Assembly (NCBI GenBank): GCA_963850765.1
Contig: CAWKMN010000009.1
Span: 620,001 to 684,000, forward strand
Reading direction: 5' to 3'
Source of the DNA: CAWKMN01 sp963850765
GTDB lineage: Bacteria > Chloroflexota > Anaerolineae > Aggregatilineales > Aggregatilineaceae
DNA length: 64,000 bases
The position numbers and the translations under genes are program-made. The notes under the pieces are model-generated. The model saw only the letters and a list, made by a program, of their open reading frames with translations. It was not told the origin of the DNA and made no database searches. Positions 10,101 through 15,694 of the stretch are shown piece after piece. The first letter of the stretch is position 1, and each line of letters opens with the position of its first letter.

Positions 10101-11310
10101 CGACCCGGACGGCAACCCGATCACGAGCGCGAACGTGGGCGATCCGGTTCAGGTCTCGGTGACGATCATCGCGCCGAGCGAGCTGCACTATGTCGTGGTC
10201 GAAGACCCGATCCCGGCGGGCGCGGATGCCGTGAATCCGTATCTTGAAACGTCCGCGCAGGCGCAGACCCAGGTCAGCCTGAGCCGCGAGCGTCCGCTCA
10301 GCCGGGGCTGGGGCTGGTGGTGGTTCTCGAATGTCGAGATGCGCGATGAGAAGGTCGTGCTCTATGCGACCTATCTGCCGCGCGGCACCTACCAGTTCAA
10401 CTACGTGATCTATCCCGGTCTGGCGGGTGAATACAACGTGATCCCGACCACGGCGCAGGAGTTCTACTTCCCCGAGGTCTATGGGCGCGGCGATGGCATG
10501 CTGTTCAGCATTACGGGCGGCGCGCCGTCTGATGCGATGGTCCCGGCGGAAGCAGCCGCCACACCTGAAGCGACTGAGGAAGTTGCCACCGAAGAAGCTG
10601 CTACCCCGGAAGTGACCGAAGCCGCAACCGAGGAAGCGACGGCTGAACCTACTGAAGCCGCAAACGAAGTAGCAACCGAGGAGGCCACGGCGGAGCCAAC
10701 CGAAGCGGCCACCGAAGAAGCTACCGAGGCCGCAGCTACGGAAGAGCCAGTAACGCCCGAAGCGACCGAGGCTGCCGCCGAAACGCCCGCTGGTGACGAT
10801 TCCGCCGCGGCACTCACCCAGACCTTTACCTCCACCGGCGGGATCACGATTGCGTATCCCGAAGGGTGGGTGGGGCGCGAGAGCGAATCCGGCGAGATCG
10901 AGCTGGCGGACAGCGCGGAGACCCTGACGGCGGCGGACGATCCCGATTCCAGCATCCAGCCCGGCCAGCTTGCGTTTATCGTGCTGGGTGCGCTGCCGAT
11001 CGATGCGCTCGGTATGGGCGACGAGCCCGCGCTGACTGACGTCATGACGGCGATCGGGAGCCAACTGGCGAGCGGCGGCGATACCAAGGTGGGTGATGCG
11101 ACCGAGATCACGCTGGGCGACGTCCCGGCGGCGCGGATCGACACCACCAACGCGGTTGAGCGCAGCGAGGGGTTTGTCATCGGCTTTATGGGTGACGGCA
11201 GTACGCTGATCGTGGTGGCGGCGGTCGCGCCGCGCGGCGAACTGGCCGATGCGGAGGATCTGTTCCTGGCGATGGCGGCCAGCGTGAGTTACGCGGCTCC
11301 CACTCCATAA
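4162..11310 (+). CDS. Secreted bacterial alpha-2-macroglobulin with Big_5 and SH3 domains and intact thioester
   Basis: 2382 residues. Signal peptide to about residue 34; four bacterial Ig-like (Big_5) repeats at about 36-133, 134-243, 245-360 and 361-460, each with a DxDMDxxS-type or related motif; an SH3-like domain at about 574-647 (LNIRQEPN, GITGWAAEGD). The macroglobulin core follows: TDRPIYRPGQPVYFKG near 817, the A2M-domain segment PLWAPHVVTDENGEATVSV near 1404, and the thioester Cys1632-Ile-Glu-Gln1635 (YYCIEQ) at the start of an alpha-toroid. An Ala/Glu/Thr-rich repeat (about 2126-2213) links to a C-terminal PsbP/DcrB-like domain (about 2214-2382). Bacterial A2Ms trap proteases covalently via the thioester. 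The usual partner gene pbpC is absent. GGAGG precedes the ATG. Confidence 0.9.
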   Translation: MKRRNRWGLVALLILTISLLAGLSLLAGGLAIAQDDDALPPQVVDTIPLAGEELPLDGPVTFYFDQDMDAASVEAAFSVSPAVAGDLSWPTASTLVFTPTADYERAAEYAFTIAAAAQSAAGVPLADAYTLNLRTVGYLEVSEVLPAPDSEAVDTDAIITVIFNRPVVPLVSVEDMGTLPQPLVIDPPVEGKGEWLNTSIFMFTPETGLRGGTDYTLTVTAGLEDVTGGILAEDFTWSFTTLQPDVLEIYPYDGEEGIVLETPVNVTFTQPMDPASLENGGFTLSYAYPFPMTESWVETDPVPVTGTFEWNENFTELTFQPDEMLELGAAYFVVLDAEKALSATGATLREGAMSTFTTVPYPAIVETSPFDGETEASPYGGFTIYFNTPMDLDSLEDKVIIEPKPWRDFDTYFYDWRYSYNLEFDTEPSTEYTITILPGMKDRYGNEITEGLTINYVTAEYPPELSIQATGDVGMYSSHNPTTRVFVTHRNISRIDLSLHQLSLNRLAELTGPNSYDAWRSYNPRARDLLRQWSIDVSSQQDQRRYELLYIADKGPSGISNIQCLGAPDPQVKVGDVAIITKEDERPLNIRQEPNLDATVISQALVDETMQIVGGPFCEGGYLWWQVRLDNGITGWAAEGDQTVYYFEPLGKVPTDPNAPDQEAFGQPYQPEPLAPGAYVLTSTSPETEQYDYGPRRHVMLVQSINVTLKFSQDTALAWVNDMQSGSPVPGVEVIFYNSGFNPVARATTDDDGLAVASIPHLVDLYSTMYAVVDSDETSTSGPQFGFAASQFASGMDPWQFDINMDYQPENFTAYIYTDRPIYRPGQPVYFKGILRDRDDVTYTVPDTVTVPVTVYDDRGEIIYEEDLPVTAEGSFSGEVQLDPEAPLGYYRISAGVGSNVRDEFGQSFSVAEYRAPEFQVDVTPAVDEVAQGDTIQVAVEARYFFGGSVSNATVRYSVLSQDYYFNYAGDQPGYWSFRDENYDFYAPEYYGPYGEVVDEGEAQTDAMGRFLIELPADLGDKVESQTYTIEASVTDESDQLVAGRASVVVHQGLLYVGLQPEEYVGRAGRENLINILAVDWDSQPVANQDVDYEVVERRWFSVQEEDEYGRTVWTWEVEETPVEAGSGKVVTDENGLAQIRFVPPAGGVYKVYATTTDERGNTIKSSAFMWVSGENFVNWRQENDNRIQLITDKDEYEVGDTAEVLIPSPWQGEAWALITVERGDILTHEVIKLETNSTVYELPITGDFAPNVFVSAMLVKGVDEENPTTSFRMGMAELMVDTSQLVMSLDVESSVDVDAGEFAGPGDTVDYTIKATDYQGTPVPGAEIGVGLTDLAVLTIAPANSPELLPFFYSERGVSVRTASPLTISVDQATQVIIDTIKGGGGGYGEGGIFDVRQEFVDTPLWAPHVVTDENGEATVSVTLPDNLTTWRLDARAVTTGADGPMLVGQTTFDLLSTKPVLIRPGTPRFFIAGDHATMAAIVNNNTSEDLLAEVILEGTGFMFADGVTPSQWVNIPAKGRARVDWALDVLDVKEVDATFKVNAGDGKYTDASKPPVSQGKPLPVYKYEVPETVGTAGTLYGPESGSRTEAVVLPHRFNVTQGNLTVRLDRSLAAATIDGLEWLREYPYYCIEQIISRFLPNAITLRALESLGVEDPELRAHLEVEVSYALQRLYAEQKVDGGWGWFAWDESNPIVTAYALIGLVEARASGFTVEQGVIDRAATFVEESLRTIRAQDERWQINRQAFLLYALARADRPNFQRAVRLFGEKENMSLYAKAYLAMTFHLLDPTDDRAMELVNDLNNGMVVSATGAHLEEDYDDYWNWNTDTRTTALGLMAMAQIDPENQMIPNIVRWLMVARKADHWETTQETAWSVMALTEWMVVTGELHPDYTFAVSLNGESRELADNTATDDNVKETEELRIDVAELLAEGANRLVISRTEGEGNLYYTAHLTAYLPVPEVEALDRGIIVSRKYSLLSDPDGNPITSANVGDPVQVSVTIIAPSELHYVVVEDPIPAGADAVNPYLETSAQAQTQVSLSRERPLSRGWGWWWFSNVEMRDEKVVLYATYLPRGTYQFNYVIYPGLAGEYNVIPTTAQEFYFPEVYGRGDGMLFSITGGAPSDAMVPAEAAATPEATEEVATEEAATPEVTEAATEEATAEPTEAANEVATEEATAEPTEAATEEATEAAATEEPVTPEATEAAAETPAGDDSAAALTQTFTSTGGITIAYPEGWVGRESESGEIELADSAETLTAADDPDSSIQPGQLAFIVLGALPIDALGMGDEPALTDVMTAIGSQLASGGDTKVGDATEITLGDVPAARIDTTNAVERSEGFVIGFMGDGSTLIVVAAVAPRGELADAEDLFLAMAASVSYAAPTP

Positions 11311-11322
11311 ACATAATAATTC

Positions 11323-11350
11323 GTAGGGGCGTATTGCAATACGCCCCTAC
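11323..11350. repeat. 28-bp palindrome P28, copy 2 (perfect)
   Basis: Perfect inverted repeat, arms GTAGGGGCGTATTG and CAATACGCCCCTAC, 12 bases after the alpha-2-macroglobulin stop codon and upstream of the bidirectional terminator. Confidence 0.9.
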
Positions 11351-11378
11351 AGAATTACGCACACCATCCAGCACAACG

Positions 11379-11412
11379 AAAAATCCCCCTCTCGCATTCG
11401 AGAAGGGGATTT
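11379..11412. terminator. Bidirectional intrinsic terminator
   Basis: Hairpin with arms AAAATCCCC and GGGGATTTT and an inner part CTCTCG/CGAGAA. It has a T run on either strand and lies between the convergent alpha-2-macroglobulin gene and the minus-strand membrane protein gene, so it can serve both. Confidence 0.85.
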
Positions 11413-11437
11413 TGTTACCGCAATTACATGACCATCT

Positions 11438-11490
11438 GTAGGGGCAGGGCTTGCCCTGCCCAAAACGGGCAACCCAAGGGTTTCCCCTAC
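11438..11490. repeat. GTAGGGG...CCCCTAC dispersed hairpin repeat
   Basis: Bounded by GTAGGGG and CCCCTAC, with an inner inverted repeat GGGCAGGGC/GCCCTGCCC and a second GGGCAACCC segment. Same end sequences as P28 and as the double-hairpin repeat, but a different interior. Related fragments occur at about 22720-22752 and 62358-62390. Confidence 0.6.
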
Positions 11491-11511
11491 GATGAGATGG
11501 GACACCCGATC

Positions 11512-12372
11512 TTAATACGGCAAATCGTCGCCGCCGCTCGGCGCGCCGCCCCCGCTGCGACGTTCGCGGCTGCGGCGGATGATGTCGTCCACGCGCGCTT
11601 CGAGATCGTTCGGTTCCTGCGACGTCTGTGATCGCCGCTGGCGAGGCGAGGTCGAGCGCGAACTCACCCGGTTGGCGGGGGCGGCGGTGCGTGGTGCACG
11701 TGGCGCAGGCTGTGAAGGCTGCGTATATTGGGCATCGTCACGCGTGGCACGCGTCGATCGCTGCGTGTACTCCGGCTCGCCCGAAAGCGAGGTGGCGGTA
11801 TACCGCCCGGCGCGGGCGCTCGCGCGCGTGGATCGCATGGTGCGCCCCGACGTGCCCAAATCATCGTACTGGGCACGTTCCTGGGGGGCAGGCACATAAC
11901 CCAGGCTGTTGTCCTCTTCGACGCGGCGCGGCGCGGCATAACGGCGGTTGCTCTGGGTGTATTCGTCGGCTGCGGCCTGCCGGCGCGACGGGACACCAGG
12001 ACCACTGGTGAGCGCCGGCCCCTGCACCGTGCGGAAGACGACGGCGATCCCCATCGACACGAGCGCGATCCCCAGGTAGACCCACAGATCAACGCCCAGG
12101 CCCTCGCCGCCCGTGATCCCGGCGACCAGCGCGCTGACCGTCTCGATGACGCTGAACACAGCCATCCAGATGCCGAAAATCCACAGCGAAAGTGACGTAT
12201 GCCAGCCGCGGCTGCGCTGGTAGATGGCCGAGCTCAACAGGATAATGCCCAGCATCATCACGACCAGCCACACGTAGTTCAGGATATGGGCCACAAGGGA
12301 AAAGCCCAACCAAATCACGATGGCGGCCCAGGTCAGCGCCTCAATGCTCCGTTCGGCTGCGCTTTTGTTCAC
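11512..12372 (-). CDS. Membrane protein with four N-terminal helices and a disordered Arg/Ser-rich tail
   Basis: 286 residues. Hydrophobic segments at about 11-30, 33-50, 61-85 and 94-115 predict four membrane helices. From about residue 120 to the end the sequence is low-complexity and rich in Arg, Ser, Thr and Gln, including repeated short motifs such as YTQ and RSTRA, then a Gly-rich end; this looks like a cytoplasmic disordered tail. I do not recognise the family. Transcribed alone toward the bidirectional terminator. No catalytic motif is visible. Confidence 0.65.
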   Translation of the reverse strand: MNKSAAERSIEALTWAAIVIWLGFSLVAHILNYVWLVVMMLGIILLSSAIYQRSRGWHTSLSLWIFGIWMAVFSVIETVSALVAGITGGEGLGVDLWVYLGIALVSMGIAVVFRTVQGPALTSGPGVPSRRQAAADEYTQSNRRYAAPRRVEEDNSLGYVPAPQERAQYDDLGTSGRTMRSTRASARAGRYTATSLSGEPEYTQRSTRATRDDAQYTQPSQPAPRAPRTAAPANRVSSRSTSPRQRRSQTSQEPNDLEARVDDIIRRSRERRSGGGAPSGGDDLPY

Positions 12373-12466
12373 ACGGTTTCTCCTTCTGGTCCGATCATAT
12401 TATCTATTATCGGCTGGATGGCGGTACGTGGCAAGCTTTGACTGGGTGCATTTCACCAAAGTTCAC

Positions 12467-12554
12467 GTAGGGGAGCACCCCTGTGTGCTCCCAGTCGCGC
12501 CAAGCGCGACACGCGGCAGCGCCGCGCCGGGCGGACACGGGGGTCCGCCCCTAC
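12467..12554. repeat. Double-hairpin dispersed repeat, longer copy
   Basis: Starts GTAGGGGAGCACCCC and ends GTCCGCCCCTAC as at 1753-1814, but has an extra central segment of about 25 bases with its own GTCGCG/CGCGAC stem. Lies between divergent genes (12373-12643). Confidence 0.75.
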
Positions 12555-12643
12555 AGCATCTATCGTAAATTCAACTGCAATGCACCCGCTTTGACTTTAC
12601 ACTCAAGTGCAGTCATAATTCCGGATTAATACAAACATGGGTC

Positions 12644-13225
12644 ATGCCAAAAGGATCAGCCACTATGGAGCCATCGCGCCATCCGCTTCGCCAGGAATGG
12701 TTAACGTGGGAAGATGTTGATAAGTTGATTGACGTGCTGCTGCCCCAACTGCGCGCGCCGGGACACTTTGACGCGATGGTGATGATTACGCGCGGCGGGT
12801 TGGTCCCAGGGGGGATGCTGGCGGAGGCGCTGGATATTGCCGTCGTGCTGACGGCCGCGGTGGATTTCCCCAGCGAGCTGGATCTGGATGAAAAGGCGCG
12901 CCTGCTGGTCTGGCCGAAATTTCTCCAGTTCCCCGAAGATGTGCTGCTGGCGGGCCGGCGCGTGTTGATTGTGGACGACGTGTGGGGCAGTGGGCGGACC
13001 AGCACGGCGGTCAAGAGTCGCTGCCAGGCGGCCAATTCGACTCCGTTCACCTGCGTGATGCACTTCAACCCCTACCGCTCGCTGTTCAGCCGGGCCGAGC
13101 CGGATTTTTACGGGGCCGTCACCGACGCGCATATTGTCTATCCGTGGGAGATTGATCGGGGGCTGGATGTGATCCCCGGCTCGCTGCCGGGTGCACCGCC
13201 CGACGTGAACCAGGGCAACAACTGA
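12644..13225 (+). CDS. Phosphoribosyltransferase (PRTase type I fold)
   Basis: 193 residues from the first ATG; an ATG at 12665 is an equally plausible start because AAAGGA lies upstream of it. The PRPP-binding loop is VLIVDDVWGSGRTS (about 107-120), preceded by the MITRGGLVPGGMLAEAL segment. The C-terminal YPWEIDR resembles the PWE end of hypoxanthine/xanthine-type PRTases. The protein should transfer a phosphoribosyl group from PRPP to a base, probably a purine, but the base specificity cannot be fixed here. Stands alone on the plus strand between a divergent membrane protein gene and the convergent infA. Confidence 0.8.
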   Translation: MPKGSATMEPSRHPLRQEWLTWEDVDKLIDVLLPQLRAPGHFDAMVMITRGGLVPGGMLAEALDIAVVLTAAVDFPSELDLDEKARLLVWPKFLQFPEDVLLAGRRVLIVDDVWGSGRTSTAVKSRCQAANSTPFTCVMHFNPYRSLFSRAEPDFYGAVTDAHIVYPWEIDRGLDVIPGSLPGAPPDVNQGNN

Positions 13226-13253
13226 CGCTGGGCGACTAGCTCCGAGACACGAC

Positions 13254-13271
13254 AAAAAACCTCTCACGAGG
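13254..13271 (-). terminator. Intrinsic terminator after infA
   Basis: On the minus strand a short CCTC-GTGA-GAGG stem-loop is followed by six T residues, 41 bases after the infA stop. Confidence 0.65.
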
Positions 13272-13312
13272 CTGGCAGGTGGTTATCGCGTCACGGCGCG
13301 AGGGTGTTCAGT

Positions 13313-13585
13313 TTATTCGAATTCTTCTTCGTCGTCGTCGCCACCAGAACCACCACCGCGTTTTTTGTAGCGGTAGGTGATGCGCCCCCGTGTCAGATCG
13401 TAGGGCGTCAGCTCTACCCGGACCTTGTCCCCCAGCAGAATACGGATATAGTACTTCCGCATTTTACCGGAGAGATAGGCCAGCACCCGGTGCCCGTTTT
13501 CCAGTTCGATCGTGAACTGAGTATTGGGCAGAGCTTCGACGACGATGCCTTCCATTTCGAGCTTGTCGTCTGTGCGTTTTGCCAT
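13313..13585 (-). CDS. infA: Translation initiation factor IF-1
   Basis: 90 residues from the ATG at 13585, chosen because GAGG sits six bases upstream; an in-frame ATG at 13597 lacks this. The sequence has the IF-1 OB fold: MEGIVVEALPNTQFTIELENG, VLAYLSGKMRKYYIRILLGDKV and DLTRGRITYRY. IF-1 binds the 30S A site during initiation together with IF-2 and IF-3. The C-terminus is extended beyond the usual ~72 residues by a Gly-rich and acidic tail (GGGSGGDDDEEEFE), which is unusual. It follows rpsU on the same strand, but a terminator lies between them, so it may have its own promoter. Confidence 0.95.
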   Translation of the reverse strand: MAKRTDDKLEMEGIVVEALPNTQFTIELENGHRVLAYLSGKMRKYYIRILLGDKVRVELTPYDLTRGRITYRYKKRGGGSGGDDDEEEFE

Positions 13586-13608
13586 GCGGTTCCTCATCTG
13601 TCTCAGGC

Positions 13609-13640
13609 AAAAAAGCGGGCGTTTTGATGCAGGAACGCCC
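13609..13640 (-). terminator. Intrinsic terminator after rpsU
   Basis: Minus-strand hairpin with arms GGGCGTT/AACGCCC, ten-base loop, then GCTTTTTT. It lies between rpsU and infA. Confidence 0.75.
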
Positions 13641-13653
13641 CAACCTGTTGTAA

Positions 13654-13712
13654 GCTGTCAGCGATTAGCCGTTAGCCGTTAGCGAAAAGCTAACCGCTGA
13701 AAGCCGATAGCC
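13654..13712. repeat. Heptamer array B, ends at the rpsU stop codon
   Basis: Eight gap-free 7-base units on the plus strand, all starting GC, for example GCCGTTA (twice), GCGATTA and GCTGTCA. The array touches the rpsU stop codon; read on the minus strand the TAG is part of a unit TCTAGGC. Confidence 0.8.
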
Positions 13713-13909
13713 TAGAAGCTCGTCTTGCGCTGTTTGCGCCGGGCGCGACGGATCGCCTTTTTCTTCTGGATGCGCCGCAGTTCGCTCTTGGAGACGTACC
13801 AACGTTTCCGCCGGACCGTGCTCAGGATGCCGCTTTTGGCGACGCTCTTACGGAACCGCTTGAGCAGTTGTTCTTGCGATTCGCCGGGTTGCAACTCGAC
13901 ATGTGCCAC
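13712..13909 (-). CDS. rpsU: Ribosomal protein bS21
   Basis: 65 residues, the full length of the family. The sequence MAHVELQPGESQEQLLKRFR, the KSGIL segment and the basic C-terminus (RRIQKKKAIRRARRKQR) are diagnostic of bS21, a small 30S subunit protein near the mRNA Shine-Dalgarno site. A GGAGGG motif lies upstream of the ATG. It is in a minus-strand translation cluster with two S1-domain proteins and IF-1. Its stop codon abuts heptamer array B, followed by an intrinsic terminator. Confidence 0.95.
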   Translation of the reverse strand: MAHVELQPGESQEQLLKRFRKSVAKSGILSTVRRKRWYVSKSELRRIQKKKAIRRARRKQRKTSF

Positions 13910-13977
13910 GCTTGTTCACCTCCCTCCTGGGCCTGGTTTGACCGCCGGACTGCTGATCGGACTTGACAGGTCTGCTG

Positions 13978-14007
13978 AAAAAAGAAAGGCAGGTCTGAGA
14001 ACCTGCC
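13978..14007 (-). terminator. Intrinsic terminator after the S1-domain gene
   Basis: Minus-strand hairpin with arms GGCAGGT/ACCTGCC and loop TCTCAG, followed by TTTCTTTTTT. It separates the S1 protein gene at 14053-15301 from rpsU. Confidence 0.85.
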
Positions 14008-14052
14008 CTTGTTCGCATGTTGATATAGCGCTTAGTGGCTAATCAGACAATT

Positions 14053-15301
14053 CTACTGTTCCTCAGCAACCGGTGGTTCTACCAGGGCTGATTCTACCGT
14101 GGAAACGTCGCTTACGCCAGCCTCAATTTCGGTATCGGCTTCAAAGTCGTCGGCGGACTGTTCCAGTGCGTTCATTTCGGCTTCGAGGCCGTTGTCCACA
14201 TCGCGGATGCTGAGGCCAAGACGCTGCCGGTGCGGCTCGATGCTGATGATGCGCGCCGCGATCGTATCGCCTTCGTGCAGCAGCAGGGTCGGGTCCGCCG
14301 GGGCGGGATCGGCCATCTGGCTGGCATGCAGCAGGGCTTCGATGCCGGGTTCCAGGCTGACGAACGCGCCAAACTGCGTCACGCGGCTGACCACGCCATC
14401 AACGACCTGCCCGACATAATAGAGTTCGTCCACCTGTGACCAGGGGTTCGGCTGCAAACGCTTGAGCGACAGCCCAATGCGGCGGCCTTCCTGGTCCAGA
14501 CGCAGCACAAACACGTCGATCTTATCGCCCACGTTGAGGACTTCACGGGGGTGCTTGACCCGGTGCCAGGCCAGTTCGCTGATATGGATCAGTCCGTCAG
14601 CTCCGCCGAGATCAACAAACGCGCCGAAATCGCGCAGGCCGCTGACCACACCACGGCGGGTGTCGCCTTCCTTGAGTGAGCCGAGCAGTTCGTCCTTGCT
14701 GGCGTCGCGAATTTCGCGCTGGGCTTCGCGCTGGCTCAGCACCAGACGGCGGCGGCGGCGGTTGACTTCGATGATCTTCACCGTGATCGGTTGGCCGATC
14801 AGGGTGTTGAGGTGGCCGGTCCGCTCATCTTCACTCATGCCGCGCGGCAGGTCGAGTACGTGGCTGGCAGGGATAAAGCCGCGCAGGTTGCCAAAGGGCA
14901 CAATCAGGCCGCCCCGGTTCGCATCCGCGACATAACCTTCCCAGACTTCGCCGCTGTTCATGAGGTCTTCGGCTTTGACCCAGTCTTCATTTTGTTTCGC
15001 CTGCGAAACCGACACGATCATGTTGCCTTCCGAGATCTTCGGTTCGGATGATCATGACCGGGACGGCGTCGCCCAGGTGGAAATGGACATCGTCGCTGAG
15101 GCGGTCGAGGTCGCTGCGCGGCACCACGCCATCACGTTTCATGCCCAGGTCGATGAGGAGGCCCATGTTGTCAATAGCCAGGACGGTGCCCGTCACGATG
15201 TCGCCGCGAACGGGCTGTTCAATGGAGAGGGATTGTTCCAGCAGGGCCAGAAAATCCATCTCTTCTAACGGATAAGTGGTTGTTTGTGTATGGTCTGCCA
15301 T
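14053..15301 (-). CDS. S1 RNA-binding domain protein (four S1 repeats), frameshifted
   Basis: A first frame from the ATG at 15301 ends TEDLGRQHD; a second frame continues GNMIVSVSQAKQNEDW. The paralogue at 15695-17218 aligns through this point (RDSEGNLIVSINMG), showing one surplus G near 15029-15033 in CTCGGAAGG. Restored, the protein has about 415 residues and four S1 domains: an N-terminal one (GDIVTGTVLAIDN), one at GEVWEGYVADANRGG, a canonical one at GVVSGLRDFGAFVDLGGADG and one at GVVSRVTQFGAFVSLEPG. Such four-domain proteins are bacterial S1 homologues that bind mRNA on the 30S subunit. A strong promoter lies at 15488-15516, with a leader hairpin between. The indel is probably a sequence error. 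Confidence 0.85.
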
Positions 15302-15366
15302 GATCTTTATAGAGACTAGTCCCCTGTGGGGAACCGGACGGTGACGACTCTGGGCGTAGTGAAAAG

Positions 15367-15405
15367 AAAAACCGGCCCGATCACATATTGGTGATCAGAT
15401 ACCGG
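15367..15405 (-). terminator. Leader hairpin with T tract (attenuator or short-RNA terminator)
   Basis: Minus-strand stem GCCGG with inner TGATCAC/GTGATC, closing CCGG, then TTTTTC. It lies about 75 bases downstream of the consensus promoter and about 66 bases before the S1 start codon, so it either limits read-through into the S1 gene or ends a short RNA. Confidence 0.65.
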
Positions 15406-15487
15406 CTGCTCGGCTCACAATATGGCACGTCTGGTCAACACTCTGTTAGCGCAAACGCGCCGTCCCCCTTTCCAAAGTCAGGGGCGC

Positions 15488-15516
15488 ATTATAGCCAGAC
15501 GCTTACTGTTTGTCAA
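15488..15516 (-). promoter_or_regulatory. Consensus sigma-70 promoter
   Basis: Minus strand: -35 TTGACA at 15511-15516, exactly 17 bases, then -10 TATAAT at 15488-15493. Perfect match in both boxes and spacing. It points into the leader of the S1-domain gene. The surrounding gap (15302-15694) shows no gene; a plus-strand AGTCC/GGACT hairpin with six T at 15601-15622 is also present. Confidence 0.85.
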
Positions 15517-15694
15517 ACCGTACCGGGCGAGGAAAGACGCCGCAGGTTAAAACCGTGCGGCTATGGCAAAAGTCGGGAAGCCCACTGAAGGGGCCCGGGG
15601 AGTCCCTTTAGCGGACTTTTTTGATCACAGCCGGAACGTTTTAACATCCGGCGGTGGTATCGAACCCTACTGGATGGCGGGTAGTGCGAACCCG

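Noticed and set aside
7204..11064. Very long minus-strand open frame antisense to the alpha-2-macroglobulin gene
   Set aside because: Arg/His/Asp-rich translation without domain pattern; a shadow of a high-GC gene on the opposite strand, which has a clear signal peptide, domains and ribosome site.
10479..11180. Ala/Ser/Val-rich minus-strand frame opposite the Ala/Glu/Thr repeat
   Set aside because: A direct antisense consequence of the repetitive codons on the plus strand.
15601..15622. Plus-strand terminator AGTCC/GGACT with six T
   Set aside because: A five-base stem with no plus-strand gene to terminate; left as a note only.
15580..15690. tRNA-like segment with GGGTTCGATACC on the minus strand
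   Set aside because: The T-loop-like motif lacks a matching acceptor stem and D and anticodon arms.
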